Translations under genes and position numbers: made by a program
Shown here: piece after piece, positions 33,351-42,018 of the stretch
How the letters are laid out: the number at the start of each line of letters is the position of its first letter
How positions within the stretch are numbered: the first letter of the stretch is position 1
Notes under the pieces: model-generated
The model's database searches: none
Told to the model about the DNA's origin: nothing
The model's input: the letters and a program-made list of their open reading frames with translations, nothing else
Assembly (NCBI RefSeq): GCF_016908515.1
Contig: NZ_JAFBEA010000003.1
Coordinates: 124,001-188,000, forward strand
Reading direction: 5' to 3'
Length of the DNA stretch: 64,000 nt
Source: Virgibacillus halotolerans
GTDB taxonomy: Bacteria; Bacillota; Bacilli; Bacillales; Amphibacillaceae

Positions 33351-33677
33351 TTATAACAGGCGTTCAAGAATTTTCTTTGCCTGTTCCCAATTTATTTTAT
33401 TTTGTTTATAAGTGCTCTCCCCAACTGGTGTAATTGTATAATACTTTCTACGTCCACCCTGTGTCGCGTCACCCCAATAGGAGCGAATACTTCCTTCTTT
33501 TTCAAGCCGTTTCAAACTTGAATACATCGTTGCTTCCTTTAGTTCGTATTGTTCACCTGAGCTCGCTAGAATGAGTTTGCTAATTTCATAACCATATTTA
33601 TCTCCACTAAGTAGGAGCTTTAAGATCATCGTATCGGCATGTCCGCGAAGCAGGTCAGAGGACAGTGTTTGTTGCAC
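33351..33677 (-). CDS. PadR family transcriptional repressor
   Basis: A 108-residue PadR-like regulator: GHADTMILKLLLSGDKYGYE, recognition region KEATMYSSLKRLEKEG, wing TQGGRRKYYTITPVG, short dimerisation helix. The GTG at 33677 has AAGGAGGTGA upstream. First gene of a three-gene operon with the HAAS/pentapeptide protein and the micropeptide. Its promoter is clear and probably self-regulated; the likely operator is TGTACAC near the -10. Confidence 0.9.
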   Translation of the reverse strand: MQQTLSSDLLRGHADTMILKLLLSGDKYGYEISKLILASSGEQYELKEATMYSSLKRLEKEGSIRSYWGDATQGGRRKYYTITPVGESTYKQNKINWEQAKKILERLL

Positions 33678-33700
33678 TATATCCTCACCTCCTTATGTAC

Positions 33701-33729
33701 ACTATAAAACAAATTACTGTGTCTGTCAA
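33701..33729 (-). promoter_or_regulatory. Promoter of the PadR-HAAS/pentapeptide operon
   Basis: Minus strand TTGACA (33724-33729), 17 bases, TATAGT (33701-33706). Directly downstream is GTGTACAT, a plausible PadR half-site pair. REPIN-like element 10 begins 12 bases upstream of the -35. Confidence 0.75.
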
Positions 33730-33740
33730 GGTAATGTGCG

Positions 33741-33792
33741 AGGGACAGTCCTCCATCGCTTTAGCACTTTAGCATGATGGGGGACTGTCCCC
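33741..33792. repeat. REPIN-like element 10 (paired cores)
   Basis: Degenerate core AGGGACAGTCCTC (33741-33753), spacer with CGCTTTAGCACTTTAGCATG, and core GGGGACTGTCCCC (33780-33792). The right core ends four bases from the stop codon of the DUF3298-type gene. Confidence 0.85.
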
Positions 33793-33796
33793 ATTT

Positions 33797-34420
33797 TTAA
33801 TTATTCTCCGCCATTCTCCCAAGTGGTCCGTTTTCTGCGATGATATCTTGCAATTCGAAAACGGAAATCGGGAACATTGGGAATCCAACATAGTGTGGGG
33901 TGATTTCGAAAAGTTGAAAATAAAGTACAAGCGACTTGTCGGCAATATAGAAATCTTGATTTGGCGAGATTTGAGAGAAGGTCCCCAAGAGTTGTATATT
34001 CCGTTCATTGATTTGTTTCTGGACAATTTTTGAAAGAACTTCCACGTAATTACTATTCGGTTTAAATAGATCTTTTAGTTTGTAGCTTTTTCCAGTTATT
34101 GTATCAAAGGTTAATGATTTCATGAGTGTTAATCCATTTGCATGTTGATAAGCAAATGCATAGTTGGATAAAGATAAACTCAGGATATTTCGTTCGTTGG
34201 TTTTGATCTCGAAGGATCCAATCATTTCTGTGAAGTTATTGGTACCTTGTTGTTGATATTGTTGTTGCATCAGAAATTGCATTAGCTGAAAAATAGTTTG
34301 ATTGATGGATTGCTGCACATTTGTATTTTGTAAACCAAACACTTGCGGATAATAAATGGTGAAACCTTGTTGTTTGTGTACCATTGTTTGAATCGAAACA
34401 GGTAACGTTTGGGTGGGCAT
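33797..34420 (-). CDS. DUF3298/DUF4163-like protein (RsiV C-terminal type)
   Basis: A 207-residue protein with the DUF4163-DUF3298 architecture: an N-terminal part with IYYPQVFGL and INQTIFQLMQFL, and a C-terminal DUF3298 part (KLKDLFKPNSNYVEVLSKIV to FYIADKSLVLYFQLFEITPH, YVGFPMFPI, FELQDI). Related domains form the lysozyme-binding region of RsiV and part of PdaC. No signal peptide is seen from the start chosen (34420, AGAGGA nine bases upstream), so it may be cytosolic or spore-associated. Role unknown. Confidence 0.78.
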   Translation of the reverse strand: MPTQTLPVSIQTMVHKQQGFTIYYPQVFGLQNTNVQQSINQTIFQLMQFLMQQQYQQQGTNNFTEMIGSFEIKTNERNILSLSLSNYAFAYQHANGLTLMKSLTFDTITGKSYKLKDLFKPNSNYVEVLSKIVQKQINERNIQLLGTFSQISPNQDFYIADKSLVLYFQLFEITPHYVGFPMFPISVFELQDIIAENGPLGRMAENN

Positions 34421-34563
34421 ACTTATCATTCCTCTCAATGATTGTATAACATCTTATTCATATACTGGGATAATGTCCATGTGTTACGTTAAGCATGCGA
34501 AGTAATATGATAAAATGAAAATATATTATAGTAGGCGATTGCATTATCTTTGGGGGAATGTAT

Positions 34564-35082
34564 ATGAAAGTAAGGGTTATGAACTATGATGCGCAGTGGA
34601 GCAAGAACTTTAGAGCGGAAGCGAAAAAAATTCGGGACATATTAGGTGATGAATTAGTTGATATCCATCACTTTGGTAGTACTGCTGTTCCTGGAATACG
34701 AGCGAAGCCGATTATTGATATCATGCCGCTAGTGAAGGAGATTAAAAGGGTAGATTCATTTAATGATCAGATGATTGCACTAGGTTATGAACCGTTAGGA
34801 GAATATGGTATTAAAGGAAGACGTTATTTTCGAAAGGGTGAGGATAACAGAACACATCAAATGCATATGTTTCAGTTTGATAATGCTCAGGAAATCGATC
34901 GGCATTTGGCGGTAAGAGATTATCTAAGGAAACATCCTGAGGCAGCGCGAGCATATGGGGACCTAAAAGCAAAACTTGCCCTACGTCATCCAGAAGACAT
35001 TGAAGCTTATATGAATGGGAAAGATGCATTTGTTAAAGAACTGGAGAAAAAGGCGCTAGATTGGTACAACAAAGATATATGA
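34564..35082 (+). CDS. GrpB/UPF0157 nucleotidyltransferase-fold protein
   Basis: A 172-residue protein of the GrpB (UPF0157) family with the beta-polymerase-like nucleotidyltransferase fold. The motif HHFGSTAVPGIRAKPIID contains the G-S and the D-x-(D/M) metal-site pattern (PIIDIM). Late HMHMFQFDN and RDYLRKHPEAARAYGDLK are family-typical. The ATG at 34564 is six bases after GGGGGA. It sits directly before another nucleotidyltransferase gene (20-base gap), probably an operon. Substrate unknown. Confidence 0.85.
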   Translation: MKVRVMNYDAQWSKNFRAEAKKIRDILGDELVDIHHFGSTAVPGIRAKPIIDIMPLVKEIKRVDSFNDQMIALGYEPLGEYGIKGRRYFRKGEDNRTHQMHMFQFDNAQEIDRHLAVRDYLRKHPEAARAYGDLKAKLALRHPEDIEAYMNGKDAFVKELEKKALDWYNKDI

Positions 35083-35101
35083 TTTGAAATGGGGTGCTGA
35101 A

Positions 35102-35929
35102 ATGAATCGGCCGCAAATCTGGACCAACTGTGACGAAGATATCCGGCAGTTTATTGAAAGACTGATTGATAGATTGGCCAGTGTACTTGGAACACAGCTG
35201 GTAGGTGTGTATCTTCACGGATCGCTTGCCATCGGAAGCTATTACCGTTCGAAAAGTGATATTGATTTGATTGTTGTTGTTGCTCATCCATTGGAATATA
35301 CTGCAGCAGAGCGAGTTGGACTATTGATTGCGAATGAGGCTTTCAGTAGACCCACTACTGGTAATGTAGAATTAAGCGTTATTACTGCTAAGGCGGCCAA
35401 GCAAGCCCAAATGTTTACACCCTTTGAGGTACATTATAGTTCAGACTGGCATGAAAAAGTCATAAATCATCATATAGACTACACTATCGAACAAACCGAT
35501 TCGGACTTAGTCTCGCATCTAACCTATGTTGTCCAGCGTGGAATCTGTTTACATGGGGCATCGATACAAAATGTGTTTGGGAAAGTGGAATGGCATCTTT
35601 TTATGGATTCCGTTTTGGATGATCTGGCGTGGATCCTTGAAAATGAACATATTCTAGAGGCGCCGTTCTATGGCGTATTGAACATTTGCCGTGTTCTCCA
35701 GTTGTTACACGTGAAAACGGAAACAGTTCATAGTAAGGATGAAGGCGGGGAGTGGGGGCTGAAGCACTTACCTCAGGACTATCATCCATTAATTCGCCAA
35801 GCACTTCATGTTTATCGATCGTCAGAAAAGGTAAATGAGGACAAAATAAAATCAGGTGGAGTGAAGTGGAATCAAACCGCTTTACGCACATTAAGAGATT
35901 ACGCACGGTTAAAAATAGATGAACAGTAA
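35102..35929 (+). CDS. Aminoglycoside adenylyltransferase homologue (AadA/ANT(9)-like, DUF4111)
   Basis: A 275-residue enzyme: nucleotidyltransferase domain with HGSLAIGSYYRSKSDIDLIV (G-S...D-x-D, metal and ATP binding) at about residues 38-58, and a C-terminal DUF4111 helical domain (LNICRVLQLLHVKTETVHSK, then GGEWGLKHLP, the AadA substrate-domain signature). AadA-type proteins adenylylate streptomycin and/or spectinomycin. The gene shows no sign of mobility beyond a nearby REP-like repeat, so it looks like a chromosomal resident. Activity needs testing; spectrum not predictable. Confidence 0.82.
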   Translation: MNRPQIWTNCDEDIRQFIERLIDRLASVLGTQLVGVYLHGSLAIGSYYRSKSDIDLIVVVAHPLEYTAAERVGLLIANEAFSRPTTGNVELSVITAKAAKQAQMFTPFEVHYSSDWHEKVINHHIDYTIEQTDSDLVSHLTYVVQRGICLHGASIQNVFGKVEWHLFMDSVLDDLAWILENEHILEAPFYGVLNICRVLQLLHVKTETVHSKDEGGEWGLKHLPQDYHPLIRQALHVYRSSEKVNEDKIKSGGVKWNQTALRTLRDYARLKIDEQ

Positions 35930-35934
35930 ATGAA

Positions 35935-35970
35935 CACTTTAACACATTAGTGTAGTGGGGGACTGACCCC
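35935..35970. repeat. REP-like element 11 (single core with spacer)
   Basis: Variant core GGGGACTGACCCC (35958-35970) preceded by the spacer AACACTTTAACACATTAGTG. The last C forms part of the serpin stop codon (TAG on the minus strand). Confidence 0.8.
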
Positions 35971-37223
35971 TATGGATTGAAAATTGTTCCCATAAATAGA
36001 ATCGCGTCAGTTTCTTCTTCTGTAATGGAGATGAAAAATGGACGATTTACTTCCATATAGAATGAGTCGTCGTCAGGCTGTATAGCCGATGATTCTGTCA
36101 CAATTTCTATAGATGTCACCCCGGCAGCTTCTGTTCCCGTTTCATTTACGTCAATGAATGTTTTTTGTTTTACCTTGCTAATCCATAATGGAGCATCTTC
36201 CTCAATCAGTCTCTCAAATCTTGCTTCGTCTTTATCAAATGCGGTTGTCATTCCTAGCCTTTGAAGCGGCTCATTTAATGTTGCTTCGTATTCCAACTGA
36301 AACTTTGGCAGCATGATCGTACCTTTTTTCCTCTGGAATTCAGATTTCCATTCCGCCCAGTTTTCATTCGTAAGCATTTCCTGGAAGTCTATCATATCGA
36401 TATTTTTTTTAGGAAGAAATATATTCATACTCATTTCTCCATCCTCTCCGTAAGGCAACGAAACTGCTTGAAAGTTGTCATTTTCCATATAAGCTAATTC
36501 CCTTTTTTGTTTCATAAGCGGCGCATCTTTTGTTGCACCATCAGCTAGATAAAATGTCCGGTCCGCTGTTTCTTTTTCATCAAATTCATTTGTCCATTCT
36601 CCCTGAAAGTAAATCGCATTAATCAGCATTGTTACCATATCAGAATCCAAGGGAGAATCAGCTATTTTGTCAATTTTATAATTTGTCGCTTTCCTCACCC
36701 AATCATTTATTTTCTCGGCAGACTTTCTGTCATCCACATTGATCTCCTGTATTTCAGCATTAAAGTAACTTTTATTGTTTTTTGCAAAATCATCCTGAAA
36801 CTGAAATCTCTTATTTAGCCAGATGGAGTTAGCTATATCTAGTTGAACCTGATCAGAATCGTTATTCATAATAGATATCAATGAAGCGTTTGCTTTATTT
36901 AGTTTACCAACATCGATCCCTTCAACTTGTAACACGTCCGCTATTTCCTCTTTCGTCTCGCCAACTGCTCCGTTATATACCATGGAAAGTGCCATCAATA
37001 GACTTGTAGGTGAAATAAATGTGTTGCCATTATCATCAGGCTCCGTGGTTGCTAATAAATCAAATCCCAATTCATTATTAGAGGATATCATCTTTTTATA
37101 ATCATTTTTTTGAAAATCTCGATTACTTGTCTCACCAGCATGACTGGAATCATCTTTTTCCCCGCATCCAGTTGCAGATATAAGAAGAATTGTGATTGAA
37201 ATTAAAGCAATTAATTTCTTCAT
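35970..37223 (-). CDS. Lipoprotein serpin (serine protease inhibitor family)
   Basis: A 417-residue surface-anchored serpin. Signal peptide with lipobox ISATGC; the serpin fold starts with FDLLATTEPDDNGNTFISPT, and NPFFISI-type ends are seen as NRPFFISITEEETDAILFMG. The hinge and reactive loop are NETGTEAAGVTSIEIVTESS. Counting from the hinge Glu (P17) puts P1 near the Glu of VTES, suggesting a Glu- or Thr-cleaving target. The hinge keeps small residues, so inhibition is plausible. Start 37223 begins the signal peptide; the ribosome site is weak. The stop codon overlaps a REP-like core. Confidence 0.92.
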   Translation of the reverse strand: MKKLIALISITILLISATGCGEKDDSSHAGETSNRDFQKNDYKKMISSNNELGFDLLATTEPDDNGNTFISPTSLLMALSMVYNGAVGETKEEIADVLQVEGIDVGKLNKANASLISIMNNDSDQVQLDIANSIWLNKRFQFQDDFAKNNKSYFNAEIQEINVDDRKSAEKINDWVRKATNYKIDKIADSPLDSDMVTMLINAIYFQGEWTNEFDEKETADRTFYLADGATKDAPLMKQKRELAYMENDNFQAVSLPYGEDGEMSMNIFLPKKNIDMIDFQEMLTNENWAEWKSEFQRKKGTIMLPKFQLEYEATLNEPLQRLGMTTAFDKDEARFERLIEEDAPLWISKVKQKTFIDVNETGTEAAGVTSIEIVTESSAIQPDDDSFYMEVNRPFFISITEEETDAILFMGTIFNP

Positions 37224-37308
37224 ATGCACCACCATCCCATAAAAGTAAGCTACCTAGATACTATTCTAACACCAAAGTTATAATTTTTGGAATATATCTT
37301 AAAAAGGA

Positions 37309-37357
37309 TTGACCACTATGGTCGAAGCATGTTATGTTTAATTCGACCATAGTGGTC
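37309..37357 (+). promoter_or_regulatory. Promoter flanked by twin operators for the TetR-ABC operon
   Basis: Perfect 16-bp inverted arms GACCACTATGGTCGAA (37311-37326) and its complement (37342-37357). Each arm contains its own palindrome GACCA-N3-TGGTC. They cover a -35 (TTGACC, 37309-37314) and the start region after the -10 (TATGTT, 37333-37338). Confidence 0.75.
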
Positions 37358-37402
37358 TATGTGGAGCGTAGATAGAATAAGATCAAATGGAGGTAGATGG
37401 AA

Positions 37403-38044
37403 ATGAATAAAACGTTTAAAAACCTCGATAGAGATAAACAAAAGCGCATTATTAATGCTGCATTAAGAGAGTTCACAGTAATGGGATTTGAACAGGCATC
37501 AACCAATCGAATTGTAAAAAACGCGGAGATTGGGAAAGGGATGCTATTTTATTATTTTACAAGTAAAAAGGACCTGTACCTATATTTAATTGATTATTGT
37601 ATAAAGATGATTGAAAGTAAATATTTCGCTTTAATTGATACGAGTGAACGTGATTTAATTGAACGCCTGAAAAAAATATCCAATGTCAAAATGGATTTTA
37701 TGGGGGAACATCCGGATTCGATGAATTTTATGGCGACTATTCTAGTTGAGGGTGTTGATCAAATTGATGATACGCTAAAATCTCGGATTGAAAAACTGCA
37801 GGAAAAAGGATATGACATTATCTATGATAACTTAGACTATTCGTTATTCAGAAAAGACATTGATGCTGAAAAGACCTTTAAATTAATACAGTGGGCTTTT
37901 CATGGTTATGAAGAAGAAATCAAATACCGCTTGCGTGACCAAGATGTAACGACGATTGACTATGAGCCGTACTTTGATGAATTTTTTGCGTATCTGGATA
38001 TTATGAAAACAGCTTTTTATACAAAAGAGGGGGATATAAAATGA
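37403..38044 (+). CDS. TetR family repressor of an ABC exporter operon
   Basis: A 213-residue TetR regulator; HTH at about residues 28-50 (STNRIVKNAEIGKGMLFYYF). The ATG at 37403 is nine bases after GGAGG; the ATG at 37397 is too close. It overlaps the ATPase gene by four bases (ATGA), so repressor, ATPase and permease are co-translated, and twin palindromes in the promoter predict autorepression relieved by an exported compound. Confidence 0.92.
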   Translation: MNKTFKNLDRDKQKRIINAALREFTVMGFEQASTNRIVKNAEIGKGMLFYYFTSKKDLYLYLIDYCIKMIESKYFALIDTSERDLIERLKKISNVKMDFMGEHPDSMNFMATILVEGVDQIDDTLKSRIEKLQEKGYDIIYDNLDYSLFRKDIDAEKTFKLIQWAFHGYEEEIKYRLRDQDVTTIDYEPYFDEFFAYLDIMKTAFYTKEGDIK

Positions 38045-38943
38045 GTCTGTTAAAAATTTCCGGTTTAACAAAGAAGTTTGGGAAATTTACTGCATTAGAT
38101 GACGTTAACATGGAAGTAAATGAGGGGGAAGTCTTTGGCTTTATTGGACCAAACGGCGCTGGAAAGTCGACAACTATTCGTGTGTTGCTGGGTATTTTAA
38201 AAGCCACGGAAGGGGAGGTCAAAATCTTTGGTAAAGACGCATGGAAGGATGCAGTTGAGATTCATAAGCGGATTGCATATGTGCCGGGAGATGTGAATCT
38301 TTGGCCGAACCTGAGCGGCGGGGAAGTGATTGATCTATTTATGAAGTTGCGCGGTGGTAATCATAAAGATAGGCGCGATGAGCTGATTCAAAAGTTTGAT
38401 TTGGATCCAACAAAGAAATGCAGAACCTATTCTAAAGGAAATCGACAAAAGGTTGCGTTAGTTGCTGCATTTTCGTTGGAGGCAGATTTGTATATTTTGG
38501 ATGAACCAACATCAGGTCTTGATCCATTAATGGAAAAAGTTTTCCAAGAATGTGTACTGGATGCCAAAAAGAAAGGAAAGAGCGTCTTGCTTTCCAGCCA
38601 TATTTTGTCTGAGGTGGAGAAATTATGCGATAGGGTAGGTATTATTCGCCAGGGGGAAATCATAGAAACCGGTTCGTTAGATGAACTGCGCCACCTGACA
38701 AGAACGAGTCTGCTTGTGGAAACAAAACAGCCAATTGCCAATTTGAAACAATTACAAGGTGTTCATGATATAGGGGAAAAGGAGCAGGCGCTGTCGTTCC
38801 AGGTGGATACCGAAGAACTGGATAATGTCATGAATCATATTACGTCATTTGGTATCGTGAAATTGGAAAGTGCACCACCAACATTAGAGGATTTGTTTAT
38901 GCGTCATTATGAAGGACCGGGAAAGGCTGGAGGTGCATCCTAA
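38041..38943 (+). CDS. ABC transporter ATPase subunit (antibiotic-exporter type)
   Basis: A 300-residue ATPase: Walker A GPNGAGKST, a degenerate signature (YSKGNRQKVAL in place of LSGGQ, as in DrrA-type exporters), Walker B LYILDEPTSGLDP, H-loop LSSHILSE. A C-terminal domain of about 80 residues follows. It overlaps both neighbours by a few bases. It forms an exporter with the 12-helix permease that follows, resembling polyketide-antibiotic exporters of Gram-positive bacteria. Substrate unknown. Confidence 0.92.
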   Translation: MSLLKISGLTKKFGKFTALDDVNMEVNEGEVFGFIGPNGAGKSTTIRVLLGILKATEGEVKIFGKDAWKDAVEIHKRIAYVPGDVNLWPNLSGGEVIDLFMKLRGGNHKDRRDELIQKFDLDPTKKCRTYSKGNRQKVALVAAFSLEADLYILDEPTSGLDPLMEKVFQECVLDAKKKGKSVLLSSHILSEVEKLCDRVGIIRQGEIIETGSLDELRHLTRTSLLVETKQPIANLKQLQGVHDIGEKEQALSFQVDTEELDNVMNHITSFGIVKLESAPPTLEDLFMRHYEGPGKAGGAS

Positions 38944-40544
38944 TGGCTAAAAGCATGTACAAAAATACAGGGCGGCTTTCCCGTTTTAATTTGCGAAGAG
39001 ATCGAATTCGAATTCCTGTCTGGCTATTGTCTTTAGCTGTCCTTACCTTTGTAGTCGCCTTAGCGTTTACAGACCTATATGAAACAGCAGAAGACAGACA
39101 GGGAATTGCAGAAACGATGAAAAATCCTGCCATGGAGGCAATGGTTGGTAAGGGTTATGGTTTAGACAACTATACGTATGGTGCAATCATGGCTAATCAA
39201 ATGTTGCTGTTTACTGCGATTGCAGTTGCGATCATGAGTATATTATTTGTTGTCAGGCATACACGGGAAGATGAAGAGGGTGGGCGTATTGAATTAATTC
39301 GCTCCTTGCCGACTGGACGCTTAGCGAATTTAAATGCAACGGTTATTGTTGTATGTGGTGTGAATGTGTTATTCGCTTTAATCGTTGGTTTGGGATTATA
39401 TGCACTGGGCATTGAAAGTATGGATCTGGAAGGTTCCCTATTGTATGGTGCTGCATTGGGCGTCACAGGTGTGTTTTTTGCAATGGTAGCCGCTGTGTTT
39501 GCGCAAGCCTTAGAAAATTCCCGTGGCGCGGTTGGGCTGTCTTTTGCAGTACTTGGTGTTTCCTATCTTATTCGGGCAGCTGGTGATGTCGGTGATGGAG
39601 TCCTTTCCTGGTTTTCACCACTGGGGTGGGTGCTTGGTACGGAGGTTTACGTGAATAATTATTGGTGGCCGATTGTACTTACGATTGCAGCTGCCACTGT
39701 TTTGACTGTGCTCGCATTCTATTTAAATGCGATTCGCGATCTGGGATCCGGTTTTATACCAGCTAAACCTGGTCGGAAACATGCGTCAGCATTATTGCGG
39801 GGTCCGATTGGTCTTTCCTTTAGAATCCAGCGTACAGGATTAATCGCTTGGGCAATTGGAATATATGTTATAGGGGCTTCTTATGGTTCTATATTTGGCG
39901 ACTTAGAGTCGTTTTTAGAAGAGGTGGAAATGATGCAGGAACTGATCAATCCTGTTGAATCTGCTTCATTAACAGATCAATTTATACCAATGTTGATGTC
40001 CATTATGGCAATGATTAGTACGGTTCCTGTGCTGATGTCCGTGCTCAAGTTGGTCGGGGAAGAAAGGAAAGAGCGAACGGAACATTTACTGAGTCGCGCA
40101 GTATCTCGTACAAGATTGCTGGCTGGTTCATTTGTGATAGCAATTGTAACCAGCTTTGCTATGCTGTCGCTTGCCGGTACTGGTCTCTGGTCTGCAGGGA
40201 CAGTAGTGGTGGAAGACGAACTTGGCTTTGGAAAAATTTATGGCGCGGCAATGGTCTATTTACCAGCGATGTGGGTGATGATTGGTGTTGCAGTGTTGCT
40301 AATTGGTTTTGCTCCGAGGTTTACTGGTTTGGTTTGGGCGTATTTGTGCTATTCGTTTATCGTTGTTTATTTAGGCAACTTGCTTAAATTTCCGAGCTGG
40401 ATGGCTAATTTATCCCCATATGGCCATATTCCACAGCTACCTGTAGATAATATGGATTATATGAAGGTTTCCGTATTAACGATCATTGCGGTTGTTCTAA
40501 CGATTGCTGGGTTTATCGGGTACAGGAAGCGGGATATGTATTGA
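38943..40544 (+). CDS. ABC-2 type permease, polyketide-antibiotic exporter-like
   Basis: A 533-residue integral membrane protein with about twelve helices, apparently two fused six-helix ABC-2 units (repeat boundary near residue 275, where FRIQRTGLIAWAIGIYVIGA restarts the pattern). ERKERTEHLLSRAVSRTRLL and the earlier GGRIELIRSLPTGRLANLN are the paired cytoplasmic loops contacting the ATPase. The start overlaps the ATPase stop by one base. The transcript ends at a terminator at 40591. Confidence 0.9.
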   Translation: MAKSMYKNTGRLSRFNLRRDRIRIPVWLLSLAVLTFVVALAFTDLYETAEDRQGIAETMKNPAMEAMVGKGYGLDNYTYGAIMANQMLLFTAIAVAIMSILFVVRHTREDEEGGRIELIRSLPTGRLANLNATVIVVCGVNVLFALIVGLGLYALGIESMDLEGSLLYGAALGVTGVFFAMVAAVFAQALENSRGAVGLSFAVLGVSYLIRAAGDVGDGVLSWFSPLGWVLGTEVYVNNYWWPIVLTIAAATVLTVLAFYLNAIRDLGSGFIPAKPGRKHASALLRGPIGLSFRIQRTGLIAWAIGIYVIGASYGSIFGDLESFLEEVEMMQELINPVESASLTDQFIPMLMSIMAMISTVPVLMSVLKLVGEERKERTEHLLSRAVSRTRLLAGSFVIAIVTSFAMLSLAGTGLWSAGTVVVEDELGFGKIYGAAMVYLPAMWVMIGVAVLLIGFAPRFTGLVWAYLCYSFIVVYLGNLLKFPSWMANLSPYGHIPQLPVDNMDYMKVSVLTIIAVVLTIAGFIGYRKRDMY

Positions 40545-40590
40545 TTGACCTCAGCTTTTTCAGTTATTAATGGAGTCGCTTCTAAAAATT

Positions 40591-40632
40591 GTGCCAAGCG
40601 TTATCTTAAGGATAATTCTTGGCACGTTTTTT
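40591..40632 (+). terminator. Terminator of the TetR-ABC operon
   Basis: Stem GTGCCAAG/CTTGGCAC (40591-40598, 40618-40625) extended inside by TTATC/GATAA, then GTTTTTTA. Confidence 0.9.
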
Positions 40633-40703
40633 ATGTCAACTTTCAGGTATTTCGGCCGTGTGAAATATGAAAGATAAGATTGAATGCTTTTGCAAAAAAG
40701 ACT

Positions 40704-40746
40704 TTGACAAAATAATAGACATAGTTTATAGTTGATTACACAACTA
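40704..40746 (+). promoter_or_regulatory. Promoter and operator of the GntR-ABC operon
   Basis: TTGACA (40704-40709), 17 bases, TATAGT (40727-40732). The palindrome TAGTTG-ATTACA-CAACTA (40729-40746) overlaps the -10 and start region, and CAACCA-N13-TGGTTG lies just beyond. Likely GntR binding sites. Confidence 0.7.
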
Positions 40747-40788
40747 ACCAACCAATCGACCAGTAAATGGTTGATAAGGAGACCAACT

Positions 40789-41160
40789 ATGAAAGCCAAC
40801 TTAAATGATCAAACGCCAATTTTTATTCAAATAGCCGATATGATAAAAGATGCACTTGTGGAAGGTGTAATCAAAGAAGGTGAAAAGATTCCCTCTACTA
40901 CGGAATTATCAAATTTCTATCACATTAACAGGGCGACTGCCCAAAAGGGAGTCGGAATTTTAATGGATGAAGGAATTGTGGAAAAAAGGCGTGGTATTGG
41001 TATCTTTGTTGTTCAGTATGCGCGTGACAAATTAATTCAGGAAAGAATGCAAGACTTTTCTGATTCGTATATTCAATCATTAGTTAAAGAAGCAAAACGA
41101 TTAGATATTTCTAAAGATGACGTAATAAAAAAGGTGAGTGAGTACTATGACAATTATTGA
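40789..41160 (+). CDS. GntR family repressor, YtrA subfamily
   Basis: A 123-residue short GntR regulator lacking a large effector domain: QTPIFIQIADMIKDALVEGV, EKIPSTTELSNFYHINRATA, then EGIVEKRRGIGIFVV wing and a short dimerisation tail. YtrA-type regulators precede ABC exporter genes and respond to cell-wall-active antibiotics. The ATG at 40789 is six bases after AAGGAG. The ATPase gene starts inside its last codons (14-base overlap). Confidence 0.92.
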   Translation: MKANLNDQTPIFIQIADMIKDALVEGVIKEGEKIPSTTELSNFYHINRATAQKGVGILMDEGIVEKRRGIGIFVVQYARDKLIQERMQDFSDSYIQSLVKEAKRLDISKDDVIKKVSEYYDNY

Positions 41161-42007
41161 TGTTCGAAACGTTGATTTTAAGTATAAAGATGAATTGGTT
41201 TTAAAAAACATAACTTTCCATGAGGATGCCCCCGTTATAACTGGACTATGGGGTAGGAATGGAGCAGGTAAGACGACATTAATGAAACTGTTATCCGGCC
41301 AAGAACGTGAGGTATCAGGAAACTTATCTGTATTGGGTGCACATCCGTTTAATAATAGTGTAATTACCAAAAACATTAGCTATTTAAGGGAGGATCATTA
41401 TTTCGGGAAAAGTTGGACTGTGAAAGATGCATTGCATTTTGCTTCCCTTTTCAACGAAAATTGGAAACAGGAAGAAGCGGATGCACTGATTGAACAATTC
41501 AAGTTACCCAGAAAAAAGAAAATTACTTCCTTCTCTAAAGGGATGCACACGATGGTTCAGCTTGTCATTGGTTTAGCGAGTCATTCGAAAGTGACAATCT
41601 TTGATGAGCCAACAAACGGTTTAGATGCGCATGCCCGTAAACAGTTCTTTCAGGCTTTAAAAGATTCTTACGAGAAGGATCCACGTTATATCTTAATTTC
41701 TTCACACCATATTAATGAAATTGAACCACTTTGTGAAAAGTTAATGATCATCTCTGATCACATAGTTCAATTCCATGAACCAATTGAATACTTTCAAACA
41801 CAAGGTGTTAGTATGATGGGGAAAATAGAAGATATTGAAAGCATAGTGGATCCTGAGAATATTTTAGAAACAACGCATATGATGGGCCAATCCAAAGTGA
41901 TGGTTAATGTAGCCTTAACAAAGGAATTGCAGGCAGCATGCGAGCAGAATAACATTCAATTAGAAAAAGCATCAATGCAAGATTTTCTTGTTAACATAAC
42001 TTCTTAG
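41147..42007 (+). CDS. ABC transporter ATPase in the GntR operon
   Basis: A 286-residue ATPase: Walker A GRNGAGKTT, signature-like SFSKGMHTMVQLVIGL, Walker B VTIFDEPTNGLD, H-loop ISSHHINEIE. The start at 41147 lies inside gntR after AAGGTGAG. With the six-helix protein downstream it resembles the YtrB-type half of envelope-stress ABC systems in Firmicutes. Confidence 0.92.
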   Translation: MTIIDVRNVDFKYKDELVLKNITFHEDAPVITGLWGRNGAGKTTLMKLLSGQEREVSGNLSVLGAHPFNNSVITKNISYLREDHYFGKSWTVKDALHFASLFNENWKQEEADALIEQFKLPRKKKITSFSKGMHTMVQLVIGLASHSKVTIFDEPTNGLDAHARKQFFQALKDSYEKDPRYILISSHHINEIEPLCEKLMIISDHIVQFHEPIEYFQTQGVSMMGKIEDIESIVDPENILETTHMMGQSKVMVNVALTKELQAACEQNNIQLEKASMQDFLVNITS

Positions 42008-42018
42008 GAGTGATAGAC

